Notes under the pieces: generated by a model
Databases searched by the model: none
What the model was told of the DNA's origin: nothing
Seen by the model: only the letters and a program-made list of their open reading frames with translations
Position numbers and translations under genes: made by a program
Shown: positions 7,568 to 18,100 of the stretch, piece after piece
Layout of the letters: every line of letters starts with the position of its first letter
Numbering within the stretch: the first letter of the stretch is position 1
NCBI RefSeq assembly: GCF_003121705.1
Contig: NZ_PYHR01000002.1
Coordinates: 3,968,001-4,032,000, forward strand
Reading direction: 5' to 3'
Length of the DNA: 64,000 bases
Source of the DNA: Serinibacter arcticus
GTDB taxonomy: Bacteria; Actinomycetota; Actinomycetes; Actinomycetales; Beutenbergiaceae

Positions 7568-9067
7568 TCAGCGCCGCGGGGAGCCGGTGGCGGCGGAGGA
7601 GGTCTCCTCCGACGACTCGACGTGCGTCTCCGTGACGGAGCCGGTCTCGTCGGCGTCGGCGTCGTCCTCGGTGTCGGTGTCGGAGTCGGACGTCTCGGTC
7701 CCGGACCCCTCGTCCTCGGCCGTCGCGTGGGACGAGGAGTCCTCGTCGGCGCTCCCGTCCTCGTCGTTGTCGTCGTCGCTCTCGGCCGTCGCCTCCTCGA
7801 GCGCCGCGGCGGCCTGGTCGGCCTTGGCGATGAGGTGCTCGTCCGGAACCACGCTCGAGCCGAGCAACCCGCGGAGCTCGTCGAGGTAGGCGGTGATGGC
7901 CTCGCGCTGCCGCTCGAGGTCGGCGACCTCAGCGCGGACGGACTCGAGCCGGAGCTCGGCCTCCTGGGCGGCAGCGGTGAGGGTGCGGTCGGCGGCGTCG
8001 TTCGCGTCGTCGACGATGCGACCGGCCTGCTCGCGGGCGGAGGAGAGGGTCGAGCGCGCGCTCGCCTCGGAGGTAGCGGAGATCGAGTCGGCGCGGTCGA
8101 GGGCGTCCACGACGCGCTCCTCCGCCTCGGCGACCCGCGCGTTGACGTCGGCGAGCAGCTGGTCGGCCGCCGCCTTCGCGGCGTCGTGGATCTCGCGGTT
8201 CTCGGCCTCGGCGGCCTCACGACGCCGCGCGATGTCGAGGTCGCCGGCGGCCTGGGCCGTGATCGTCTCCTCGACGAGCACGTCCGCCTCCTCGCGAGCC
8301 GTGGTGACGAGGCCGTCGGCGGTCGAGCGGGCCTGACCCACCAAGGCGTCGGCCTCGGCCCGGGCGGTCTCCCGCGTGGTCGTGGCGTACGCCTCGGCCT
8401 CGGTGCGCAGCGCGCGGGCCGCGGCGGTCGCCGTCGCGACGAGCTCGCGGGCCTCCGCCTCGGCCGCGACCCGCAGCTCGGTGGTCTCCCGCAGCACTAG
8501 CGACTCGCGCGCCGCGAGGTCCCGCTCGAGCGTGGCGCGGCGCTCCGCCGTCTCGCTCTCGAGCGCGCCGCGGATGCCGCGGGCCTCGCGCTCCGCCGAG
8601 GAGACGAGCTCGGTCGAACTGAGGGCGGCGGCGGCGCGCACCGACTCCGACTCCGTCGCCGCGGAGGTGGTGACGTGCTCGGCCTCGGCGCGGGCGTTGG
8701 CCAGCAGGTCGGCCGCCTCGCGCTCGGCCCGGTCGAGCAGCTGCTGGGCCTCCTTCTCGGCGCGCGCGGTGATGGTGGAGGCCTTGGTCGAGGCCTGGGT
8801 GACGACGTCGGTGCTCTGCTCCTCGGCGGAGCGCAGCAGCTGCTCGATCCTGGAGCCGAGCCCCGCGTAGGTCGGCGCCTCGGTCTCGCTGAGGGCCCGC
8901 TGGGTCTCCGACAGCTGGCCGGACAGGCGCAGGGACTCGGAGTCGGAGGCCTCGACCTGGCGGCGTGCCTCGTTCAGGGCGCGGACGAGATCGCTCACGT
9001 GCTGGTCGACCTGGGCGCGGTCGTAGCCGCGCAGGACGACGGGGAAGGAGGCGTGCTCGTCAGTCAT
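7568..9067 (-). CDS. DivIVA-domain coiled-coil protein (Scy/FilP-like)
   Basis: 499 aa. Residues 8-45 (FPVVLRGYDRAQVDQHVSDL) match the short DivIVA membrane-curvature domain. After a linker with TYAGLGSRIEQLLRSAEEQ, residues about 85-410 are a nearly continuous Ala/Glu/Arg-rich coiled coil with repeats of the type AEAEARELVATA. The last 80 residues are very acidic and Ser-rich. In actinobacteria, proteins of this plan organise polar growth, cell shape or division, forming filaments under the membrane. It has its own ATG at 9067 and leads a two-gene operon. Confidence 0.8.
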   Translation of the reverse strand: MTDEHASFPVVLRGYDRAQVDQHVSDLVRALNEARRQVEASDSESLRLSGQLSETQRALSETEAPTYAGLGSRIEQLLRSAEEQSTDVVTQASTKASTITARAEKEAQQLLDRAEREAADLLANARAEAEHVTTSAATESESVRAAAALSSTELVSSAEREARGIRGALESETAERRATLERDLAARESLVLRETTELRVAAEAEARELVATATAAARALRTEAEAYATTTRETARAEADALVGQARSTADGLVTTAREEADVLVEETITAQAAGDLDIARRREAAEAENREIHDAAKAAADQLLADVNARVAEAEERVVDALDRADSISATSEASARSTLSSAREQAGRIVDDANDAADRTLTAAAQEAELRLESVRAEVADLERQREAITAYLDELRGLLGSSVVPDEHLIAKADQAAAALEEATAESDDDNDEDGSADEDSSSHATAEDEGSGTETSDSDTDTEDDADADETGSVTETHVESSEETSSAATGSPRR

Positions 9068-9278
9068 GAAGGAGTCTCCGGGGGTGGGGGGGCGCGAGGG
9101 AGGGGCCGGCGCTGCCAGCGTAACCGGCCCTCGGCGACGGCGGGGGTGGGTCCGGGTGATCGCCGTCGAGGTTCAGGTACCGCCCAGGGGGCGCGGGTAC
9201 CCTGGGTCGCGCGCGCGCCGCCGGGCGGTTCGCGAGCACGACCTCATGTACCCCGCAAGGCCCTGGAAGGACGTGGCA

Positions 9279-10688
9279 ATGGCCCGTCGGATCATCGGGA
9301 TCGTCCTGACGCTCCTCGGAGCGGCGGCGATCGTCGTCGGTGTGCTCTCGACCACGTCGTGGCGCACCTCGGACACCGTGACGGCGACGTCACCCACGGC
9401 CGACGTGCCCTTCGTCGTCATCGAGCCAGGTGTCGCCGGCGTGGTCGACGACCGGGTCGACGTCGCCATCACCGCCGCCGACCCCGCGCAGACGGTCACG
9501 GTCATCACCGGCCGCGACGTCGACGTCGACGGCTGGCTGGCCGACGCCGCGCACCAGCGGCTGGTCGACGTCGTCGACTGGGACCAGATGGTGACCGAGG
9601 ACGTCGAGGGAGTCACCGAGGGCGTGCCCAGCCCGGTCGGCAACGACATGTGGCTCGACACCCAGGAGGCCGACGGCGAGCTCGCCTTCACCTACGACGT
9701 GCCGACCACCGGTCGCCAGACGCTGCTCGTCGTGCGCGACGGCGACACGGGACCGGCGCCGACCGTGTCCTTCACGTGGGCCCGCGAGGTGACGACGCCG
9801 TACTTCGTGCCGCTCATGTCGGCCGGCATCCCGGCCGTGGTTCTGGGGCTAGCGCTGATCGTGTGGTCGTTCGTGGCCCGCCGGAACAAGAAGAACGAGG
9901 CCGCGCTCGCGACGGCCGGCGCCGAGGGCGACCCGACCCCGGGCGAGGCCTCCGTCGCTGCGGGGAGCGACGGCGAGGACGCCGAGACCTCGGTCCTGCC
10001 GCGGACCGCCGCCGCCGGTGCGGCGGTCGGGTCCGGCGAGCCCGGGGAGCCGAGCGATCCGCCGACGGCGGAGACCGCGGTGCTCACCCGCCGCCAGCTG
10101 CGGGCCCTCGGGGAGTCGGGGGCCGGCGGCGCCGCCGGCACCACGGCCTACGAGGGGCTCCAGGAGCGGCTCGCGGCGGTCGACGTCGACAGGATCGCCG
10201 CCGACATCGCCCCCGCCGACGACCGGGCCGCCCCGCCGGACGCCCCCGAGGCCTACCCGGGGTGGCTGCGCGCGCAGGAGGAGGGCCGGGAGGACGGGGC
10301 CACCGAGGTCGCCGAGCCCCCGGCGCGTCCGACGTGGAGCGAGCGCTGGGGCCTGGCCGTGCCGGCACCGGAGAGCGAGTCGGAGGGTGAGGAGCCCGTC
10401 ACACCGCCGGAGGCGTCGGAGCTCGAGCCGCTGGACGCGCCCGGATCGGAGTCCGAGCCGGTGGAGGTCGAGCCGGCGGCGTCCGAGCCTGTGGAGGTGC
10501 CCGAGCCGGAGCCGCTGGTGGAGCCCGAGTCCGAGCCGGAGCCCGAGCCTCTGGTGGCACCCGAGCCCGGGCTCGAGCCCGAGCCGCTGGTCGAGCCCGA
10601 GTCCGAGCCGACCCCGAGCGACGACGATGCCGGCCACCCCGACATTGCCGACCACCCCGAGACCGACCGGAACGAGGAGGACCGATGA
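9279..10688 (+). CDS. Membrane protein with extracytoplasmic domain and long acidic Pro/Glu tail
   Basis: 469 aa. One membrane segment lies near residues 5-25 (IIGIVLTLLGAAAIVVGVLS) and a second near 180-205 (VPLMSAGIPAVVLGLALIVWSF). Between them is a beta-rich domain of about 150 residues exposed outside; after the second comes an RRNKKNE stop-transfer signal and a cytoplasmic tail. The tail ends in repeats of the type EPESEPEPEPLV. The start at 9279 is chosen because GGAAGGA precedes it by 8 nt; an ATG 33 nt upstream is possible. Function not recognised. It overlaps the lipoprotein gene by 4 nt, so they probably work together at the envelope. Confidence 0.65.
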   Translation: MARRIIGIVLTLLGAAAIVVGVLSTTSWRTSDTVTATSPTADVPFVVIEPGVAGVVDDRVDVAITAADPAQTVTVITGRDVDVDGWLADAAHQRLVDVVDWDQMVTEDVEGVTEGVPSPVGNDMWLDTQEADGELAFTYDVPTTGRQTLLVVRDGDTGPAPTVSFTWAREVTTPYFVPLMSAGIPAVVLGLALIVWSFVARRNKKNEAALATAGAEGDPTPGEASVAAGSDGEDAETSVLPRTAAAGAAVGSGEPGEPSDPPTAETAVLTRRQLRALGESGAGGAAGTTAYEGLQERLAAVDVDRIAADIAPADDRAAPPDAPEAYPGWLRAQEEGREDGATEVAEPPARPTWSERWGLAVPAPESESEGEEPVTPPEASELEPLDAPGSESEPVEVEPAASEPVEVPEPEPLVEPESEPEPEPLVAPEPGLEPEPLVEPESEPTPSDDDAGHPDIADHPETDRNEEDR

Positions 10689-11689
10689 CCCCGCGTCGTC
10701 GCCGGCTGTCCGCCGCGGGAGCCGTGCTCGCCACGTCCCTCCTGCTCGCGGGCTGCGCCGAGGAGGTGGCGCCGACCCTCGTGGCCGAGCCGCCGCCCGA
10801 GTTCGCCCCGCCCGCCGTCTCCGAGGAGCGCGCCCAGGAGGTCCTCGACGAGGTCGAGGACCAGATCGCCGCCGCTGACGCCGCCGGCGACATCGAGCAG
10901 ATGCGCGCCAGGGTCGTCGCCCCGGCGATCGACTTCCGGGCGACGCAGTACGCGCTCAACACGGCCACGGGCGGTGCCGACGTCCCGCTACCGCTGACGA
11001 CGGACTCCGACGTCTTCGTCGTGACGGCGACGGACTCCTGGCCGCGCTCGATCCTCGCGGTCTCCAACCCCGGCGAGGGGAGCACGGTCCGGCTCTACCT
11101 CGGCCTGACCCAGAACTCCCCGCGCGAGGACTACCAGCTCGTCAGCTGGTCGCGGCTGCTCCCGGGCGTGGAGACCCCCGTCTTCGCGACGGCGGAGATC
11201 GGCTCCGCGCCGGTCACCGCCGACCAGGAGGGGCTCCTGGCGACCCCGGCGGACGCGCTGACCCGGCTGGCGGCCGTGCTCACCGATCCGGCCGACCCCG
11301 CGTCGGCGGAGTTCGAGGAGGACCCGTTCCGCCCGTTCCTCACCGCCGAGCTCGACGGCCTGCGGCAGAGCGTCCAGGTGGCGGGCGAGGTCTCCTCGGC
11401 CTCGACGCCGGGCGCGCCCGTCTTCGCGATCGCGACCGCCGACGGCGGCGCGCTCGTGATGGGCACCGTCGACTCCACGGTGACGCTGCGCAAGACGATC
11501 GAGGGTGCCGAGCTGACGCTCGGCGGTCAGATCGCCGCCCTCGGCGGGGCGGAGCCCGTCGAGGCCGCCGCCGTGGCCACGTACCAGCAGATGGTCACCG
11601 TCTACATCCCGCCCGCCGGTGGCGAGCAGACGCAGATGCGGCTCCTCGGGGTCGACCGCGTGCTCGCGTCCGTCACCCGCACCGAGTAG
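10685..11689 (+). CDS. Putative lipoprotein
   Basis: 334 aa. The N-terminus has Arg residues, a hydrophobic stretch and a lipobox (LLLAGC) with the acceptor Cys near residue 22, so it should be lipid-anchored outside the membrane. A short helix (SEERAQEVLDEVEDQIAAADAAGD) follows, then about 280 residues of beta-rich sequence. I do not recognise the family. It is translationally coupled to the preceding membrane protein gene and followed by the thioredoxin/TPR gene. Confidence 0.7.
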   Translation: MTPRRRRLSAAGAVLATSLLLAGCAEEVAPTLVAEPPPEFAPPAVSEERAQEVLDEVEDQIAAADAAGDIEQMRARVVAPAIDFRATQYALNTATGGADVPLPLTTDSDVFVVTATDSWPRSILAVSNPGEGSTVRLYLGLTQNSPREDYQLVSWSRLLPGVETPVFATAEIGSAPVTADQEGLLATPADALTRLAAVLTDPADPASAEFEEDPFRPFLTAELDGLRQSVQVAGEVSSASTPGAPVFAIATADGGALVMGTVDSTVTLRKTIEGAELTLGGQIAALGGAEPVEAAAVATYQQMVTVYIPPAGGEQTQMRLLGVDRVLASVTRTE

Positions 11690-11768
11690 CGACCCGCGCT
11701 CGTCCCGGCGAGCGTCACCGGCGAGAGCCGTCCCGTCACCCCCGCACCGTCCGAGAGGTCCCAAGCAC

Positions 11769-12716
11769 GTGAGCCAGCCCCACTTCGATCCGCGCGGCGC
11801 CGTCGACCTGTCGTCGCTGCAGAAGCCCACCCCGGCGCAGGAGGCGGCGGCCGCGAAGGCCGCGGCCGCGCGTGCGGCGGTCCCGCCCGGGCTCGTCGTC
11901 GATCTGACGCCCGAGTCGTTCCAGACCGTCGTGGAGGGCTCGGCCACCGTGCCGGTCGTCGTCGCGATCGGTGCCAGCCGCACCGCCGCCGGCGAGCAGA
12001 TGACGCCGCTGCTCGAGCAGGCGGTCGTGCAGTACGGCGGCCGGTTCGTGCTCGCGATCCTCGACGCCGACACCCAGCCCCAGATCGCGCAGGCGTTCGG
12101 GGTCGAGGGCGTCCCGTGCGCCGTCGCCGTCATCCAGGGCCAGCCGCTGCCGCTGTTCCAGGGCGCCCCCGCGCCCGAGCAGGTGACGCAGGTGCTCGAC
12201 CAGGTGCTGGCCGCCGCCGCCCAGGCCGGGGTGACCGGCACGGTGGCCGGTGTCGAGCAGCCCGACGCCGAGCCGCAGGAGGAGCCGGAGCCCGAGCTGC
12301 CGCCGCTGTTCGCGGCCGCGTACGAGGCGATCGAGGCGGGCGACTACGACGCGGCCGCCGCGGCCTACCGCCAGGCGCTCAACGAGAACCCCGCCGACAA
12401 GGACGCCAAGGCCGGGCTCGGCCAGGTCTCCCTGATGCAGCGCCTGGCGGGGGTGACGGACCCGGTCGCCGACCTCGAGAAGGCGGAGGCGATGGGTCCG
12501 CAGGCCGTCGACCTGCAGCTGCACGCCGCCGACATCGAGATGGCGGCCGGACGCGTGGCCGCCGCGTTCGACCGCGTCATCGCCGTCGTCCGCGCCACCG
12601 CCGGCGACGAGCGCGAGGCCGCCCGCAAGCGGCTCCTGGAGCTCTTCGAGCTCGTGGACCCGCAGGCCGACGAGCTGAAGGCCGCGCGACGGAACCTGGC
12701 GCTCGCACTCTTCTGA
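11769..12716 (+). CDS. CnoX-like thioredoxin-fold/TPR protein lacking the CXXC pair
   Basis: 315 aa from a GTG preceded by GAGAGG (11753-11758). Residues about 35-150 form a thioredoxin fold (VPVVVAIGASRTAAGEQMTPLLEQ, then FVLAILDADTQPQIAQAFGVEGVPCAVAVIQGQ). The position of the redox CXXC is occupied by Ser-Arg-Thr-Ala, so it is not an oxidoreductase. After an acidic linker, residues about 190-315 are tetratricopeptide-type helices (YEAIEAGDYDAAAAAYRQALNENPADKDAKAGLG). This two-domain plan matches YbbN/CnoX, a chaperone partner. It lies just upstream of the AAA+ ATPase, across a probable terminator. Confidence 0.8.
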   Translation: MSQPHFDPRGAVDLSSLQKPTPAQEAAAAKAAAARAAVPPGLVVDLTPESFQTVVEGSATVPVVVAIGASRTAAGEQMTPLLEQAVVQYGGRFVLAILDADTQPQIAQAFGVEGVPCAVAVIQGQPLPLFQGAPAPEQVTQVLDQVLAAAAQAGVTGTVAGVEQPDAEPQEEPEPELPPLFAAAYEAIEAGDYDAAAAAYRQALNENPADKDAKAGLGQVSLMQRLAGVTDPVADLEKAEAMGPQAVDLQLHAADIEMAAGRVAAAFDRVIAVVRATAGDEREAARKRLLELFELVDPQADELKAARRNLALALF

Positions 12717-12736
12717 GACGCCGGCGAGATCGGTGC

Positions 12737-12765
12737 GTGCGGGACCCCGGGCGGGGGTCCCGCAC
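12737..12765 (+). terminator. Hairpin between CnoX-like and AAA+ genes
   Basis: Perfect 12-bp arms (12737-12748 and 12754-12765) with a 5-nt loop, starting 20 nt after the stop codon. There is no T-run, as is usual in high-GC actinobacteria. Confidence 0.55.
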
Positions 12766-12768
12766 CGC

Positions 12769-12774
12769 TAGGGT
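12769..12774 (+). promoter_or_regulatory. -10 box (TAGGGT) of the AAA+ gene, leaderless
   Basis: It lies 7 nt before the ATG at 12782 and directly after the hairpin; no Shine-Dalgarno sequence is present. Confidence 0.45.
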
Positions 12775-12781
12775 CACGTCC

Positions 12782-14130
12782 ATGCACGAGGTCATCGAGG
12801 CTCTTCGCCGCGCGGTCGCCGCGGCTCCCCAGGACGTCACGCTTCGCCTGCACCTGGCCGACCAGCTGGTGGCGGTCGGCGACGTCCCGGCGGCGCTGAC
12901 GGAGATCGCCGTCGCGATCCAGCTGGATCCCGCCGACCCTCGGACCCACGACGCCGTGCGGCGCGCCCTCGACGCCGGGAGCGCGGCTCCCACGACGACG
13001 GCCGACCAGGGCCTCGCCCCGTCCGCCCCCGAGCCGCCGGCGCCGACCGCCTCGTCGTCACCGCCCCGCCGCCGTCGTCACCGCCCCCGACCACCCCGCC
13101 CGCCGACTTCGACTGGGGACGCGCGGAGTCGGAGCTGCTCGGCGGGACGGACGCGCTCGGTCGGACCGACCCCCTCCTCGCCGGTCGGGACGAGGCGGGT
13201 GAGGGCGACGACGCCCCCGCGGACGCGGCGGCGTCGTCCCCGCCGTCGCGGTTCCACATCGCCCCGCCCGACATCACGCTCGCCGACGTGGGCGGCATGC
13301 GCGCCGTCAAGGAGCGGCTGAACGCCGCCTTCCTCGCGCCGCTGCGCAACCCGGAGCTGCGCGAGCGGTTCGCCAAGTCGCTGCGCGGCGGGCTGCTGCT
13401 CTACGGCCCGCCCGGCTGCGGGAAGACGATGATCGCGCGCGCCCTCGCGGGCGAGCTCGGCGCCCGCTTCCTGTCCGTGGGTCTCACCGACATCCTCGAC
13501 TCGGCGTACGGGGCGACCGAGCGCAACATCCACGAGATCTTCCAGCTCGCCAGGCGCGAGGCCCCGTGCGTCCTGTTCTTCGACGAGATCGACGCGCTCG
13601 GCGGCCGGCGCTCGCAGCGCACCCTCGACTGGACCCGCGGCTCCATCAACCAGCTGCTGACCGAGCTCGACGGCGTGGACGCGCTCAACGAGGGCGTCTT
13701 CGTGCTGGCGGCCACCAACCAGCCCTGGGACGTCGACCCCGCGCTCCGTCGCCCGGGGCGTCTGGACCGCACCGTGCTCGTGCTGCCGCCCGACGAGGAG
13801 GCGCGCACGTCGGTGATCGCGCACCACCTGCGCGGGCGGCCCGTCGCCGACGACATCGACACCCGGGCCCTCGCCCGCGCCTCGGAGGGCCTCTCGGGCG
13901 CCGACCTCGCGCTGGCGTGCGAGAGCGCGACCGAGGTGGCGCTCCTGCACGCCGCCTCGACGGGCCAGGTGCGCGACATCTCCCACGACGACCTGGCCCG
14001 CGCGGTCGCCGCGACCCGACCCTCCGTGGGCGCGTGGCTCGACAGCGCCCGCAACGTCGTGATGTTCGGCGACGACGACGGCACGTACACGGAGCTGCGC
14101 GCCTACCTGAAGAAGGTGAAGCGGCTGTGA
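12782..14130 (+). CDS. TPR-AAA+ ATPase (frameshifted in this sequence)
   Basis: One gene split over two frames. From 12782, frame 2 encodes a TPR-like helical region (MHEVIEALRRAV..., LHLADQLVAVGDVPAALTEI) and a Pro/Ala linker. Near 13064 the reading continues in frame 1 with ...PADFDWGRAESELLGG and then an AAA+ domain: Walker A GPPGCGKT, Walker B VLFFDEIDA, sensor-1 AATNQ and arginine-finger region RRPGRLDR. One missing base restores a 449-aa protein; the C4 run at 13064-13067 is the best site. The AAA+ core resembles FtsH/CDC48-type unfoldases but lacks a protease domain. The stop overlaps the next GTG (GTGA), coupling it to a TPR membrane protein. Substrate unknown. Confidence 0.8.
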
Positions 14131-15158
14131 CGCACCCCGACGCCCTGGTGCTCGCCCGCGCGTACGCCGACGGCGGGCGCTGGCAGGACAGCCTGCGCGA
14201 GGTCGCGGCCGTGCTGGCCGCCGACCCGCGCGACGTCGACGCCCTGCTGCTGGCGTCGCGGGCCCACCTCGCGCTCGAGGAGACGGAGCAGGCGCTGGCC
14301 GCCGCGCAGGCCGCCGGACGCCTCGATCCCACCTCACCGGCCCCGGCCATGAACGCCGCGCTGGCGCTCTCGGCGCTGCGGCGACCGAAGGAGGCGCGGG
14401 AGGCGGCGGACCGCGCCGTCGCGATCGCCCCGAACCTCGTCACCGCCCACCTGGTGCGGATCGACGTCGAGACGTCGGCCCGGAGCTTCTCGCGCGAGGC
14501 CGACGCCTCGGGTCAGGCGGCGCTGCGGCTGGCCCCGAACGATCCGGCGGTCCACGTCGCCCTCGGCAACCTCGACCTGGCGCGCGGCCAGGCCCACCTG
14601 GCGCGGATGTCCTACGAGCAGGCCCTGCGTCTGGACCCGGACAACCGGGCGGCGCAGTACAACCTGGCGCTGGCGGCGTCGGGCCGGGTGAACGGGATGC
14701 CGGACGCCGTGCGGCACCTGCGCCAGCTGCTGCGCGCCGACCCGAGCGAGGGGAGCTACGAGCTCCTGCTGCGGCGGAGCCTGTTCACCGTGGTGACGAC
14801 GGCTGTCGCCCTCACCCTGATGGCCACCCTGTTCCTGCTCCCCGGGGGCGGTCGCGCGGCCCCGTCCGGCGCCCTCGTCGGCGTCGTCCTCCTGCTCTGC
14901 CTGCTCCTGCAGGGCGGCGCGCTGGTGTGGATCCGCCGGACGGTTGGACCGGCGGCACTCAGCGTCCTCCGCGACCGCGGCTGGCGCCGGACGCTGCTGG
15001 TCGTCGCCGCGGTCGCGATCGCCGCGGCCGACGTCGCGCTCGCCGTCGCCGTCGGGGTGCCGCCCCCGGGGCGCAGCGGGCTGGTCGGCGGGGCCGCGAC
15101 GCTCACGTTCCTCGCCCTGGTGGCGATGATCCCGAGCGCGGCGAACCGGCGGCGCTGA
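14127..15158 (+). CDS. TPR-repeat membrane protein
   Basis: 343 aa, GTG start overlapping the AAA+ stop. Residues 1-205 are tandem tetratricopeptide repeats (for example AYADGGRWQDSLREVAAVLAADP and SYEQALRLDPDNRAAQYNLALAA). Residues 215-335 contain about four membrane helices. The TPR part should be cytoplasmic and could tether the neighbouring AAA+ ATPase to the membrane. It converges on the glgB fusion gene. Confidence 0.75.
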   Translation: MTHPDALVLARAYADGGRWQDSLREVAAVLAADPRDVDALLLASRAHLALEETEQALAAAQAAGRLDPTSPAPAMNAALALSALRRPKEAREAADRAVAIAPNLVTAHLVRIDVETSARSFSREADASGQAALRLAPNDPAVHVALGNLDLARGQAHLARMSYEQALRLDPDNRAAQYNLALAASGRVNGMPDAVRHLRQLLRADPSEGSYELLLRRSLFTVVTTAVALTLMATLFLLPGGGRAAPSGALVGVVLLLCLLLQGGALVWIRRTVGPAALSVLRDRGWRRTLLVVAAVAIAAADVALAVAVGVPPPGRSGLVGGAATLTFLALVAMIPSAANRRR

Positions 15159-15197
15159 CGTCTCCGTCCGCGCCGCCGGTCCGCGAGGCCCGCGCTG

Positions 15198-18100
15198 CTA
15201 CCGCTCGGGTGTGAGCCAGATGGCGCCGAGCGCCGGGACCCGGATGGTCGCGGAGTGCGACCGACCGTGGTGCGGCTGGTCGTGCGCCTCGACGCCGCCG
15301 AGGTTGCCCACGTCGTAGCCGCCGTAGACCCCCGCGTCCGTGTTGAGCACCTCGCGCCAGCGGCCGCCGAACGGCAGCCCCACGCGGTAGTCCTCGTGCG
15401 TCTGGCCCGAGAAGCTCTGGACGACCACGACGACGTCGTCGCCGTCGGTCCGCAGGTAGGCCAGGACGTTGTGGTCGCCGTCGTTCGCGTCGAGCCACTG
15501 GAAGCCGGCGGGCGAGAAGTCGTCGGCCCACAGCGCGGGGTGGGCGCGGTAGAGCTCGTTCAGCCGGCGGACGAGCTCGGCGACGCCGTGGTGGCCGCCG
15601 TCGTCCATGTGGCCCCAGTCCAGGCCGCGGTCCTCGTTCCACTCGGCCTGCTGGGCGAACTCCTGGCCCATGAACAGCAGCTGCTTGCCCGGGTGGGACC
15701 ACTGGTAGGACAGCAGACCGCGCACCCCGGCCAGCTTGGTCCGGTGGTCGCCGGGCATCTTGCCGTAGAGCGAACCCTTCCCGTGCACGACCTCGTCGTG
15801 GCTCAGCGGCAGCAGGAACTGCTCCGAGAACGCGTACACCAGCGAGAACGTCAGCTCGCCGTGGTGGTAGCGGCGGTTGACCGGGTCCTCGGAGAGGTAG
15901 TGGAGGGTGTCGTTCATCCAGCCCATGTTCCACTTCAGGCCGAACCCGAGACCCCCGGCGCTCGTCGGCGTCGTGACGCCGGGGAAGGAGGTGGACTCCT
16001 CCGCGATCATCACGGAGCCGGGCGCGACGCGGTAGGCGACGGCGTTGGCCTCCTGCAGCAGGGAGATCGCCTCGAGGTTCTCCCGCCCGCCGTAGACGTT
16101 GGGCTCCCACTCGCCGGCCTCGCGCGAGTAGTCGAGGTAGAGCATGGAGGCGACGGCGTCCACGCGCAGGCCGTCGACGTGGAACTCCTGCAGCCAGTAG
16201 GCCGCGTTGGCGACGAGGAAGTTGCGCACCTCGGTCCGCCCGAAGTTGAACACCAGCGTGCCCCAGTCCTTCTGCTCGCCGCGGCGGGGGTCCGGGTGCT
16301 CGTAGAGCGCGGTGCCGTCGAAGTTCGCCAGCGCCCAGGAGTCCTTCGGGAAGTGCGCGGGGACCCAGTCGAGGATGACGCCGATGCCGGCCTGGTGGAG
16401 GCGGTCGATGAGGTACCGCAGCTCGTCGGGGTCGCCGAACCGCGCCGTCGGGGCGTAGTAGGACGTGACCTGGTAGCCCCAGGAGCCGCCGAACGGGTGC
16501 TCGGCCAGCGGCATCAGCTCGACGTGCGTGAAGTTGAGCCAGCCGAGGTACTCCACGAGCTGGTCGGCGGCGTCGCGGTAGGACAGGCCCTTCTTCCAGG
16601 ACCCGAGGTGGACCTCGTAGATCGACATCGGGCCGGAGTGGGGGTCCGTGGCGGCGCGGCGCTCCATCCACGCGCCGTCCTCCCAGGTGTAGCGGTCCTG
16701 CGCGACGACGGACGCGGTGGACGGAGGCACCTCGGTGGCGCGGGCCATCGGGTCGGCCTTCTCGTGCCAGGAGCCGTCGGCGTAGCGGATCTCGTACTTG
16801 TAGCGCGAGCCGACGCCGGCGCCGGGGACGAAGACCTCCCACACGCCCGTCGACCCGAGCGAGCGCATCGAGCCCGCGGGCCCGTCCCAGCCGTTGAAGT
16901 CGCCGATCACGCGCACGGCGGCGGCGTTCGGGGCCCAGACGGCGAACGAGGCGCCGTGCACCTCACCGAGCGCGGACGGGAAGGTCCGCACGTGGGCGCC
17001 GAGCACCTCCCACAGCCGCTCGTGGCGACCCTCCGCGAGGAGGTGGCGATCGACGTCACCGAGCGTGGGCAGGAAGCGGTAGGGGTCGTCGGTGATGGTC
17101 GCGGCGCCGTCGTAGACGACCTCGATCCGGTAGTCGGGGACGACTTCGGAGGCGTGCGTGGCGACCCAGATGCCGTCCAGCTCGTGCTCGGCGGGGACAT
17201 CGACGATCTCGCCGCTCTCCTCCAGCACGCGGTAGGTGACGGAGGAGGCCAGCGGCCGACGGGTGCGGAAGGTCACGACGCCGTCGGCCAGGTGGGCGCC
17301 GAGCACGTCGTGGGGGAGCGCGAACTCCCCGCGCCCGACGGCGCCGAGCACGGCGTGGTCGACGGGCTGCGGCTGGGGGCGTGGTGCGGACATGACGGCT
17401 CCGTCGGTCGGGGGGTGGACGAGCGGGGCGCCGGTGGGCACGACGTCGTGCTCCGGCTCGGGCTCGGTCGGCTCGGGCGTGATGGGCTCGGTGGCTGAGG
17501 CGGCCCCGACGGGGCCGAGCAGGCGGTGCAGCGCGGCGAGCGGGATGCCGAGCCAGTCGGGGCGGTTGCGGTGCTCGTAGACCGCCTCGTAGAGCGCCTT
17601 GTCGAGCTCGAGCCCGCGCAGCAGCGGCCCCAGCAGCGAGGCCGTGTCGGTACCGGCGGCCGCGGCGTAGCCCTGCAGGAACGCGCCCTGCGCGGCGGCG
17701 ACCCAGTCGCGCGCCGAGAACGCCTCGTCCTGCGCGGCCAGTTCGGCGCTGCCACCGGCGTAGTCCAGGGAGCGCATCATCCCGGCGACGTCGCGCATCG
17801 CCAGGTCGGGGAGCGACCGCTCCGCGAGCGGGCGCAACGGCTCGCCCTCGAAGTCGATCGCGACCCAGTCCTGACCGTGGTGCAGGACCTGGCCGAGGTG
17901 GTAGTCGCCGTGGATCCGCTGGAGGTCGGGCCAGTGCTCGAGGTGGTCGAGCTCGGTCAGCGCCCGGTCGACCGCGGGGCCGAGATCGGCCAGCGCCGGG
18001 ACCTCGGCGACGGCGGCCGTCGCCCGGGCCCGGATGCTCGCCAGCACGCGGGCGCGCTGCTGCTCGTCGACGGGGGCGCTGCCGAAGGCGCGGACGAGAC

